A stretch of DNA of 7,801 bases. Source: Chloracidobacterium sp. UBA7659 (GTDB lineage: Bacteria > Acidobacteriota > Blastocatellia > Pyrinomonadales > Pyrinomonadaceae). Shown piece by piece: positions 1-5,348 of the stretch (the stretch's first letter is position 1; each line of letters starts with the position of its first letter). Location: positions 54,383 to 62,183 of the forward strand of contig DLHV01000135.1 in assembly GCA_002483395.1 (NCBI GenBank). The letters run 5' to 3'. A program made the translations under genes and the position numbers. The notes beneath the pieces are model-generated. The model was not told the origin of the DNA, did no database searches, and saw nothing but the letters and a program-made list of their open reading frames with translations.

Positions 1-1102
1 GGAGCCATATCGCACGCTGGTGGTAAACCTCGACGACATTTGCCCCCGTCTCGGCGACACGATTGAGTAAAGCGGCAAGCATTCCCGGCCGATCCAAAAC
101 CAAAACCTTCATGATCACATAACGGCCCTGTCGAACCATCACCTGCTCAAGAATGCGTGCCAGCAGGTTAGCGTCGATGTTGCCGCCGCAGAGGACAGTG
201 CAGACGGTATCGTCCTGTTTAATCGTAATTTTTTTTGCTAACAGAGCGGCGACACCGGCAGCACCCGCACCTTCGACGACAAGACGCGAATTCTGCACGC
301 AGTGAAAAATCCCGCGAGCTATTTCCTCCTCGCTCACCTCTACTACGTCATCGACAAAATCTCGAATGATCAGTAAAGTCCTTTCGCCGGGACGCTTTAC
401 AGCGATACCGTCGGCAATGGTCGGCTGCGGGTTTGTGATTTCGACCGGTTCACCGGCGGCGAGCGACTCGTTTACCGCAGCAACATTTTCGGCCTGAACG
501 CCGATCACGCGGACATTTGGCAAGAGGTTTTTGACGGCTATGGCGATACCGGAAATGATGCCGCCGCCGCCGATCGGCACGACGATAAGGGTCGCGTCGG
601 GAAGGTCATCCGCCAATTCAAGGCCGATCGTTCCTTGCCCGGCGATAATCAGGTCGTCATCAAACGCGTGGACGTAAGTATATCCTTGCTCTGCCTGTAA
701 TTGACGCGAATATGCGACTGCTTCGTCAAAACTTGCTCCTTTCAGGATCACGTCGGCTCCCTGCGCCTTTGTCGCGATTATCTTTGTCAGCGGGGCAAAT
801 TCCGGCAGCACTATGGTCGCTTTGATTTTGTTAAGCCGGGCGGCGAGAGCCACGCCCTGGGCATGATTCCCGGCCGAGGCGGTGACGACGCCCCGTGCTT
901 TCTCGTCGTCGGTAAGGCGCGTTATCTTATTGTAAGCACCACGGATTTTGAAAGAGCCGGCCCTCTGAATACACTCGGCTTTCAGAAATGCACTTGCGCC
1001 GATATCAGCGGAAAGCTTTTCGTCGGCGATGACCGGCGTCCGAATGATTTTCCCTTTGAGTAGTTCGCGGGCGTCTTCGATGTCCGAAAGTTGAACTGCC
1101 AT
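1..1102 (-). CDS. ilvA: Threonine ammonia-lyase (threonine dehydratase) with C-terminal ACT domain, 3'-truncated by window edge
   Basis: This PLP enzyme deaminates L-threonine to 2-oxobutanoate, the first step towards isoleucine, or degrades threonine for energy. Reverse-strand translation gives 367 residues without a stop before the edge. The PLP lysine lies in SFKIRGA (K52), the substrate loop in SAGNHAQG (76-83), and the phosphate-binding glycine loop in PIGGGG (176-181). Residues from about 328 (YVIMKVLVLDRPG) begin an ACT domain, so the gene is the medium-length single-ACT form and probably lacks only a few dozen C-terminal residues. The ATG at 1100-1102 is chosen because the protein begins like the family (LSDIEDARELL) and no start codon lies just upstream in frame. 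No clear ribosome-binding site is visible. Catabolic (tdcB-like) and biosynthetic (ilvA) roles cannot be separated from sequence; the identity as threonine or serine/threonine dehydratase is firm. The gene diverges from the SPFH gene across a 389-base gap. Confidence 0.93.
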   Translation of the reverse strand, partial: MAVQLSDIEDARELLKGKIIRTPVIADEKLSADIGASAFLKAECIQRAGSFKIRGAYNKITRLTDDEKARGVVTASAGNHAQGVALAARLNKIKATIVLPEFAPLTKIIATKAQGADVILKGASFDEAVAYSRQLQAEQGYTYVHAFDDDLIIAGQGTIGLELADDLPDATLIVVPIGGGGIISGIAIAVKNLLPNVRVIGVQAENVAAVNESLAAGEPVEITNPQPTIADGIAVKRPGERTLLIIRDFVDDVVEVSEEEIARGIFHCVQNSRLVVEGAGAAGVAALLAKKITIKQDDTVCTVLCGGNIDANLLARILEQVMVRQGRYVIMKVLVLDRPGMLAALLNRVAETGANVVEVYHQRAIWL

Positions 1103-1162
1103 TATGGCAAAGAGTATATGCGAAATGCCGGAAAAACCAAAAAAAGCGGCCACGCGCGGATA

Positions 1163-1260
1163 GGCACCGGGATAAGGCAAAGGTATGTGTAATTGAAGTT
1201 ACTGTTGGAGTTTTAATGCGGTATTGATGAAATGAATACTGCGCCTTTTTTCCCGGTGCC
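1163..1260. repeat. 98-base imperfect palindrome with perfect 10-base arms; possible structured RNA or MITE-like element
   Basis: The outer arms GGCACCGGGA (1163-1172) and TCCCGGTGCC (1251-1260) are perfect reverse complements. Just inside them AAGGC (1174-1178) can pair with GCCTT (1243-1247). Directly abutting this, GCGGTATT (1218-1225) pairs with AATACTGC (1235-1242) around a 9-base loop. A weaker hairpin, GTAAT/GTTAC, lies at 1189-1202. As RNA this makes a three-way junction. On the plus strand two pairs are G-U wobbles that would be A-C mismatches on the minus strand, which slightly favours plus-strand transcription. The 1218-1242 hairpin followed by six T (1246-1251) also resembles a weak intrinsic terminator on the plus strand. 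No flanking target-site duplication is visible. The function is unknown; the pairing itself is read directly from the sequence. Confidence 0.55.
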
Positions 1261-1401
1261 GACTTGGTTTTCAAATAATTCCCTTGTCACTTGTTTATAT
1301 CGAAATACGCTCTCTTTGTATTCCAACTATTAACGCAAGAAAATTCACAAAATAGGATCATCGACTAATAAAATATTTGCCCTCGAATTTTTCGTCCGTC
1401 T

Positions 1402-1435
1402 CGCCTCTGGAGGCGGCGAACAAGGCCTCTTTCAG
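1402..1435 (+). promoter_or_regulatory. Two mutually exclusive hairpins upstream of the SPFH gene
   Basis: GAGGCG at 1410-1415 can pair upstream with CGCCTC (1402-1407; five or six pairs, very tight loop). Its first five bases can instead pair downstream with GCCTC (1425-1429). The second option extends with CTG (1407-1409) pairing to CAG (1433-1435) past a TTT bulge. If transcription starts upstream of 1400 this lies in the leader, about 57 bases before the start codon. No T-run follows, so it is not a standard terminator. It may be a chance GC-rich repeat. Confidence 0.2.
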
Positions 1436-1481
1436 TCGCATTTTGGCATGAAATAAGCTATATTCCCTCTATCTGTTAATT

Positions 1482-1486
1482 GGAGG
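1482..1486 (+). promoter_or_regulatory. Shine-Dalgarno GGAGG that fixes the SPFH start
   Basis: GGAGG lies five bases before the ATG at 1492. An in-frame TTG at 1480 would place the start codon over this site, so the ATG at 1492 is the better start. Confidence 0.85.
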
Positions 1487-1491
1487 ACATT

Positions 1492-2508
1492 ATGGAGCTA
1501 CTTGGCGGTGTCGGACTTCTCTTTCTACTGTTTTTTGGTATCGCATTGCTGGTCGTCGCCTGGAAAACGATCAAGATCGTACCGCAATCGAGCGTTTTGC
1601 TGATCGAACGGCTCGGCCGGTTTCATCGGGTCGCGGCAAGCGGCTTGAACATCATTGTTCCATTTTTCGAATCCCCGCGTGCCGTTTACTGGACGAATAC
1701 CCGTCCCGGCACGACGTTTATCGATTCGCGAGAGCAATTTATCGATTTGCCGCCACAATCCGTCATTTCTCGCGACAACGTGATGATGGGCGTGGACTCG
1801 GTCGTTTATTACCAGATAACCGACCCCGTAAAAGCAACATACGAGGTCAACGACCTGGTTGGAAGTATCGTCCAGTTGACGTTTACCGGCATGCGTTCGG
1901 TTATCGGCAAGCTAGATCTCGACCACACGCTTTCATCGCGTGACCAGATCAATAACGAACTCCGTCTCATTCTCGACGAAGCAACCGATAAATGGGGCGT
2001 TAAGGTCACCCGCGTTGATATTAAGAACATCACGCCGCCGGAAGACGTTCGCATCACGATGGAGAAACAGATGACCGCCGAGCGAAACCGGCGTGCGTTG
2101 ATCCTGACGGCGGAAGGCGACAAACAGGCAGCGATCACGCGTGCGGAGGGCGAGAAGCAGGCCGCGATCACCCGCTCAGAAGGCGAACGCGAGTCGGCCA
2201 TTCTACAGGCGGACGGCGCGGCCCAGGCGAGGTTGAAGGCGGCTTCGGCAGAGGCACAGGCGATCGCCCAGATCGGCCAAACGATCGGAAGCGCTGACCA
2301 GACAACGCAATATCTGATAACCACGCGCTACATCGAATCGTTGCGAGATATGACGCGAACACAGAACTCTAAAGTCATCTTTATGCCGATGGAAACATCA
2401 GCAATGCTCTCCAGTATCGGTGCAATTAAAGAAGTATTCTCGGAAACCGGTGAAAAGGCCGAGGAACTGCCCGCGACTCCGCGTTCACCGCGAGAGTTAA
2501 GCAAATAG
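1492..2508 (+). CDS. SPFH/Band 7 (stomatin, paraslipin) membrane protein, QmcA-like
   Basis: The predicted protein has 338 residues. A single N-terminal membrane helix (about 4-23) is followed by an SPFH/PHB domain (about 27-185), including PQSSVLLIERLGRFHRV and the conserved segment with SRDNVMMGVDSVVYYQI. A charged coiled-coil stem (about 190-265) and the typical tail NSKVIFMPME (292-301) complete it. The order and length match the QmcA/paraslipin branch, whose members oligomerise at the inner membrane and are linked to membrane microdomains and protease control. The stem contains four consecutive 11-residue repeats (204-247). The usual NfeD-type partner gene is not adjacent: a 389-base gap lies upstream, and a convergent thpR begins 41 bases downstream. 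The gene therefore appears monocistronic. Family assignment is strong; the cellular role in this organism is not known from the sequence. Confidence 0.92.
   Translation: MELLGGVGLLFLLFFGIALLVVAWKTIKIVPQSSVLLIERLGRFHRVAASGLNIIVPFFESPRAVYWTNTRPGTTFIDSREQFIDLPPQSVISRDNVMMGVDSVVYYQITDPVKATYEVNDLVGSIVQLTFTGMRSVIGKLDLDHTLSSRDQINNELRLILDEATDKWGVKVTRVDIKNITPPEDVRITMEKQMTAERNRRALILTAEGDKQAAITRAEGEKQAAITRSEGERESAILQADGAAQARLKAASAEAQAIAQIGQTIGSADQTTQYLITTRYIESLRDMTRTQNSKVIFMPMETSAMLSSIGAIKEVFSETGEKAEELPATPRSPRELSK
2101..2232 (+). repeat. Four in-frame 33-base repeats coding an 11-residue coiled-coil unit
   Basis: Residues 204-247 of the SPFH protein read as four units: ILTAEGDKQAA, ITRAEGEKQAA, ITRSEGERESA and ILQADGAAQAR. 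The 11-residue period (hendecad) is characteristic of SPFH stems and fits a right-handed or straight coiled coil. The DNA copies are similar but not identical, so this looks like an old, constrained repeat rather than a recent slippage product. Confidence 0.8.
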
Positions 2509-2549
2509 GTTGATAAAAACAAGGCGCTTGCGGAAAAAAAAGGAAAAAC

Positions 2550-3122
2550 TCAACCATTTGGGTCTAACGCAAGTGTGGCGATTTTTGAATAGATAGAGCC
2601 GGTCGGCAGGAGCTTGCTTTCGTAGGTAACAATTTTGGCCACATCAAAATCGATCGGCTCGAATTCTGTATTAAGATACTTTTCGATCAGCGGCCTGGCT
2701 GCGCGCGGGTCTTTGATGCGGGCGACGGTCAAGTGAGGCGTCACCGGTTTGCGATCACCGGCGATCCCAAGTTGACGAAACTCGTGTTCCAGCGATTCTT
2801 TGATCTTTACGCAGTTGCTGTCCTCATCATGGATTCCAATCCATAAAACACGGGCTTTCGAAGGCGATGGAAATGCGCCGACGCCTTGTAGAGAAAGCCT
2901 GAATTTCCTGAATTGTTCTGAGATCTTCTTGACCGAGTTTACAACGGGTTGCAATTGTCCGTTATCGACATCGCCGACAAATTGTAAGGTTAAATGGAGG
3001 TTGTCGGGACGAATCCATTTAATCGCCGAGCTTGAAGCGTCGTTCCGAAATGCGGAAATCCTTGCCGCGACAATACGCCTAGCTTCATCTGAAATATCGA
3101 TCGCTACAAATACTCGTTTCAT
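2550..3122 (-). CDS. thpR: RNA 2',3'-cyclic phosphodiesterase (2H family, LigT-like)
   Basis: ThpR opens 2',3'-cyclic phosphates at RNA ends to 2'-phosphates and can ligate 2'-5' tRNA halves in vitro. The 190-residue protein has the two diagnostic H-x-T-x motifs: HLTL (43-46), followed by QFVGDV, and HLTV (130-133), followed by ARIKD. It begins with the family opening MKRVFVAIDI. Length is normal for the family. The start ATG (3120-3122) is preceded by a weak purine stretch only. The gene converges on the SPFH gene with 41 bases between stops and no obvious shared terminator hairpin. It diverges from mltG across 48 bases. The biological substrate in bacteria is poorly defined, so the enzymatic call is strong but the role is not. 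Confidence 0.93.
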   Translation of the reverse strand: MKRVFVAIDISDEARRIVAARISAFRNDASSSAIKWIRPDNLHLTLQFVGDVDNGQLQPVVNSVKKISEQFRKFRLSLQGVGAFPSPSKARVLWIGIHDEDSNCVKIKESLEHEFRQLGIAGDRKPVTPHLTVARIKDPRAARPLIEKYLNTEFEPIDFDVAKIVTYESKLLPTGSIYSKIATLALDPNG

Positions 3123-3129
3123 ACCATCT

Positions 3130-3158
3130 TTGCGTCAGATTTTACTGATTGCTAAACT
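3130..3158 (+). promoter_or_regulatory. Candidate mltG promoter
   Basis: TTGCGT (3130-3135) and TAAACT (3153-3158) are separated by 17 bases. Each is a four-of-six match to the sigma-70 boxes. The start point would fall around 3165, leaving only about six bases before the mltG ATG and no Shine-Dalgarno sequence. Assigned by eye only. Confidence 0.3.
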
Positions 3159-3167
3159 TCAAAACAA
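3139..3167 (-). promoter_or_regulatory. Candidate thpR promoter
   Basis: On the minus strand TTGTTT (3162-3167) is followed after 17 bases by TAAAAT (3139-3144), which matches five of six bases of the sigma-70 -10 consensus. Transcription would start near 3132, about ten bases before the thpR start codon. It overlaps the candidate mltG promoter. Assigned by eye only. Confidence 0.35.
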
Positions 3168-3170
3168 CCT

Positions 3171-4247
3171 ATGAAGTTCGTCAAAATATTGTTCGCCTTT
3201 CTTTTCATCGCAATCGCCGCGGTCGCGGGCGGCTCGTACTGGATCTTCAGTTCGCTAAATGCTCCGCATGAGCACGACAAAGTAGGCCAATTCATCACGA
3301 TCGAAAAAGGCTCGTCACCGGCCGAGATCATAGCTAAGCTCAATGCCGAGGGTATCTTGACGAACCAAGTGCCGATACGCCTGTATTTGCGGTTTTTTGG
3401 CGACGCGTCGAAATTACAGGCCGGCGAATACCAGTTTGCGTCGCCGATTACGCCACTGCAGGTTTTGAAAGAACTTGAGTCGGGCGAAGAGCGGACAACG
3501 AAATTGACGATTCCCGAAGGTTTTACACGCTTCGACATCGCGAAGCGCATCGCCGCAAATTTCCCGCAAGAGCCGCCGATGGATGACAAACAATTGCTTC
3601 CGTTGATGGAAGACACAAGCCTGATCCGCGACATTGCGCCCACAGCCCAGAACCTCGAAGGCTATATGTATCCGAGCACCTACAATTTCCCGAAAGGAAC
3701 GAAGGCCGCCGATATCATCAAAGCTACCGTCGAACAATTCAGAAAGATCTGGAAGCCGGAATGGACCGCACAGGCGCAAAAGATCGGCCGCACGCCGCAG
3801 GAGATCGTGACAATCGCGTCGCTGATCGAAACCGAGACGGGTGTCGAGAGCGAACGGCCGATCGTCGCGGGAATTATCAACAACCGGCTCGCTAAAAACA
3901 TACCGCTCGGCATCGACCAGACGAACGTCTATATCGCCAAGATGCTCGGTAAGTGGGACGGCACGATCAACAAGAGCGATCTTGAGGTCAATTCGCCCTA
4001 CAACACCCGCATAAAGACTGGAATCCCGCCCGGCCCGATCTCGTCCGTTTCCGAAAGCTCGATCCGCGCGGCGCTTAACCCGACCCGGAACGATTATCTG
4101 TTTTATGTCCGAAACGTCGATCTTAACGACGGCTCGCACTGGTTCTATTCGTCAGCCGCAGAATTCGAGAAGGGTAAAGCAAAGTATCAGCAGTGGTTGG
4201 AGAAGGAAAGGCAGGAAAAGCGTGAGCAGGCGAATACAAATAATTGA
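3171..4247 (+). CDS. mltG: Endolytic murein transglycosylase MltG (YceG-like)
   Basis: MltG cuts nascent glycan strands at the outer face of the cytoplasmic membrane and helps end peptidoglycan chain elongation. The 358-residue protein has one N-terminal membrane helix (about 3-27) and a LysM-like region (about 38-105). The YceG catalytic domain follows. The catalytic glutamate is E220 in ASLIETET, by analogy with E. coli E218. The conserved block SPYNTRIKTGIPPGPISSVS (275-294) and ALNPTRNDYLFYV (301-313) follow. The usual D-P-T of the substrate groove reads D249-Q-T here, a small departure. The C-terminal tail (from about 335) is charged and lysine/glutamate-rich. The ATG at 3171 gives a normal membrane anchor but has no good ribosome-binding site. 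The TGA stop lies inside the candidate -35 box of brnT. Confidence 0.95.
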   Translation: MKFVKILFAFLFIAIAAVAGGSYWIFSSLNAPHEHDKVGQFITIEKGSSPAEIIAKLNAEGILTNQVPIRLYLRFFGDASKLQAGEYQFASPITPLQVLKELESGEERTTKLTIPEGFTRFDIAKRIAANFPQEPPMDDKQLLPLMEDTSLIRDIAPTAQNLEGYMYPSTYNFPKGTKAADIIKATVEQFRKIWKPEWTAQAQKIGRTPQEIVTIASLIETETGVESERPIVAGIINNRLAKNIPLGIDQTNVYIAKMLGKWDGTINKSDLEVNSPYNTRIKTGIPPGPISSVSESSIRAALNPTRNDYLFYVRNVDLNDGSHWFYSSAAEFEKGKAKYQQWLEKERQEKREQANTNN

Positions 4248-4272
4248 CGTAGTTACATTTCGTAGTTACACT
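4244..4272 (+). promoter_or_regulatory. Candidate brnTA promoter overlapping the end of mltG
   Basis: TTGACG (4244-4249, five of six matches to TTGACA) and TACACT (4267-4272, four of six to TATAAT) are 17 bases apart. The -10 box ends only four bases before the brnT ATG at 4277, and no Shine-Dalgarno sequence precedes that ATG. A transcript from here would be leaderless or nearly so. The mltG stop codon lies across the -35 box. Confidence 0.45.
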
Positions 4273-4273
4273 T
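4248..4273 (+). repeat. Two tandem 13-base direct repeats over the brnT promoter, candidate BrnA operator
   Basis: CGTAGTTACATTT (4248-4260) is followed immediately by CGTAGTTACACTT (4261-4273); 12 of 13 bases agree. Together they fill the space from the -35 to the -10 box. BrnA-type antitoxins bind and repress their own promoters through a ribbon-helix-helix fold, so these repeats are a natural candidate site. That function is inferred from position only. Confidence 0.5.
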
Positions 4274-4276
4274 ATT

Positions 4277-4552
4277 ATGAGGTTTGAATGGGATGAGGCA
4301 AAAAGGGGAGCCAATCTGATCAAACACGGAATCGAATTTAGAGACGCCGTAACGGTATTCGATGAATTTACGTATTCCGAAATTGATGACCGATTTGAAT
4401 ACGAAGAAGTCCGATGGCTCACATTTGGTTTGTTATTTGGGGCCGTAGTTGCCATTTCGCATACTGAGGACGATGAAGTCATTAGAATTATTTCGGCACG
4501 AAAAGCAGAGAAGTATGAAGAAGAAAAATATTACAAAAACATACGGGACTGA
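4277..4552 (+). CDS. brnT: BrnT-family toxin (type II toxin-antitoxin, RNase fold)
   Basis: BrnT toxins have a RelE-like fold and inhibit translation by cleaving RNA; they are neutralised by BrnA. The 91-residue protein has the family opening FEWDEAKRGANLIKHGIEF (3-21) with the KHG signature, and the closing signature IRIISARKAEKY (69-80). This is the usual full length, so the toxin looks intact. The ATG at 4277 is fixed by the family N-terminus, although no ribosome-binding site precedes it. The gene starts 29 bases after mltG and overlaps brnA by 38 bases. Base composition is lower in GC (about 42% counted over 4321-4380) than in the flanking housekeeping genes. Family call is strong by motif; toxic activity is not shown by sequence. 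Confidence 0.9.
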   Translation: MRFEWDEAKRGANLIKHGIEFRDAVTVFDEFTYSEIDDRFEYEEVRWLTFGLLFGAVVAISHTEDDEVIRIISARKAEKYEEEKYYKNIRD

Positions 4553-4796
4553 TATTGAACGGCTCAGGAACATGACCGATGACGAGATCGATTTTTCAGA
4601 CATTCCTCGAACAACACCTGAGTTTTGGGCTCGTGGCGTTGTAAGGAAAGGACTAAAGCCCGTTCCTCCGAAAAAGCAGCTGACGCTGAGGATCGATCAG
4701 GATGTGATCGAGTTTTTTCGAACGCAGGGGCAAGGCTATCAAACTAAGATCAATCAATTACTTCGGGCGTATATGGAGGCTCATCAGGCCAAGTAA
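4515..4796 (+). CDS. brnA: BrnA-family antitoxin (ribbon-helix-helix)
   Basis: This 93-residue protein is the cognate antitoxin, expected to bind BrnT and to repress the operon. The N-terminal half carries the family block MTDDEIDFSDIP (20-31) with EFWARGVVR (36-44), the part likely to wrap the toxin. The C-terminal half fits a ribbon-helix-helix DNA-binding domain: strand QLTLRI (55-60), helix DQDVIEFFRTQG (61-72) and helix YQTKINQLLRAYMEAH (75-90). The ATG at 4515 is preferred over an upstream in-frame ATG at 4449 because it gives the usual antitoxin length and has a weak purine-rich stretch before it. It overlaps the end of brnT by 38 bases in another frame, so translation of the two is probably coupled. 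The second possible start, ATG 4572, would remove only the variable N-terminus. Confidence 0.88.
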   Translation: MKKKNITKTYGTDIERLRNMTDDEIDFSDIPRTTPEFWARGVVRKGLKPVPPKKQLTLRIDQDVIEFFRTQGQGYQTKINQLLRAYMEAHQAK

Positions 4797-4820
4797 TTTG
4801 GGAATTCGCTGCATCTGACA

Positions 4821-5348
4821 ATGCCTTTATTCAAGAAATCTAGCTTGCCAAAGTTCGAACACCGGCTCGTTACCCTTGTTTGCGCGGCGATTCCACTTGT
4901 TTTCTTTTCAATGCTTGGTTTTTCCCTTTTACTTGCACCTTTTGAATACTTCTTTCCGTCACAAACTCAGATTTACTTTGTTGACAATCACTATGGCCTG
5001 GATTTTACGGTCGGATTTTTTAGACTGTCAGTGGTTGTATCTCTAACTATCTCCAGCTTTTTGCTTTTTTTCAAGAGAATATTTATTTCTCTGTTTGTTT
5101 TTGTTTTGCCCTTCACATTTTTGATCATTCTCGTCCTTAATTTAATAAATCAAGTTCAGTACATGTTGGCTCTTCATGCCGAATTGGGATGGTCGAACTT
5201 GCACGAAGGAAAGGGCTTGCTTGCGATTGCTATATCGCAGACAGCGTGGGTCGAATTTCTGCTACTTGGCTTTTTGGTACTTCTCTTCTTATGGCACGTT
5301 AAAATTACTGTTCAAGATAGAATTAGACAAAATCAATTGTTGCCATAG
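4821..5348 (+). CDS. Hypothetical four-helix membrane protein
   Basis: I do not recognise this 175-residue protein. It is strongly hydrophobic, with four likely membrane segments at about 15-40, 63-85, 87-110 and 133-159. A short basic N-terminus (KKSSLPKFEHR) and a polar C-terminus (KITVQDRIRQNQLLP) are probably cytoplasmic. The loop between helices 1 and 2 (about 41-62, aromatic and polar) is likely outside, as is a segment at about 111-132 containing HAELGWSNLHEG. No catalytic motif is evident. The gene is markedly AT-rich (about 35% GC counted over 4921-4980, against 65% over 5641-5700 in the next gene), which suggests acquisition with the adjacent brnTA. It starts 24 bases after brnA with only a weak ribosome-binding site, and its TAG stop directly abuts the next ATG. 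Confidence 0.75.
   Translation: MPLFKKSSLPKFEHRLVTLVCAAIPLVFFSMLGFSLLLAPFEYFFPSQTQIYFVDNHYGLDFTVGFFRLSVVVSLTISSFLLFFKRIFISLFVFVLPFTFLIILVLNLINQVQYMLALHAELGWSNLHEGKGLLAIAISQTAWVEFLLLGFLVLLFLWHVKITVQDRIRQNQLLP

Larger units (their letters stand above)
1103..1491. other. Divergent intergenic region between ilvA and the SPFH gene
   Basis: This 389-base gap has no convincing gene. It contains the 98-base palindrome at 1163-1260, an AT-rich stretch from about 1265 to 1395, and small hairpins at 1402-1435. Possible promoter pieces are a minus-strand TATAAA at 1294-1299 for ilvA and a plus-strand TATATT at 1459-1464 for the SPFH gene, but neither has a good -35 box at normal spacing. A 33-codon plus-strand reading frame (1232-1333) exists but has no ribosome-binding site and is not called. 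Confidence 0.6.

Noticed and set aside
701..1063. 120-codon plus-strand frame opposite ilvA
   Set aside because: It lies wholly antisense to a clear threonine dehydratase, has no recognisable domain, and its composition is that of a complementary-strand shadow.
1005..1274. Minus-strand frame upstream of and overlapping ilvA, with a threonine-rich stretch that might suggest an attenuator leader peptide
   Set aside because: It starts only at TTG, has no ribosome-binding site, runs on into ilvA without a leader stop, and part of it encodes the palindrome. The threonine codons are not consecutive.
1232..1333. 33-codon plus-strand small frame in the intergenic gap
   Set aside because: There is no Shine-Dalgarno at usable spacing and no recognisable features, and its first third is made of palindrome sequence.
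1809..2324. 171-codon minus-strand frame inside the SPFH gene
   Set aside because: It is antisense to the conserved SPFH and coiled-coil coding sequence; its repeats simply mirror the stem repeats.
2509..2580. Possible shared terminator between the SPFH gene and thpR (CTTGCG at 2527-2532 with CGCAAG at 2565-2570)
   Set aside because: The six-base arms are far apart, one lies inside thpR, and no hairpin with a T-run is formed.
3414..4139. 241-codon minus-strand frame inside mltG
   Set aside because: It is long but arginine/aspartate-rich without any domain and lies exactly opposite the conserved MltG catalytic region; a shadow of codon bias.
4449..4514. Upstream ATG that would extend BrnA by 22 residues
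   Set aside because: The extension overlaps conserved brnT coding sequence, is unlike BrnA N-termini, and has no better ribosome-binding site than the ATG at 4515.
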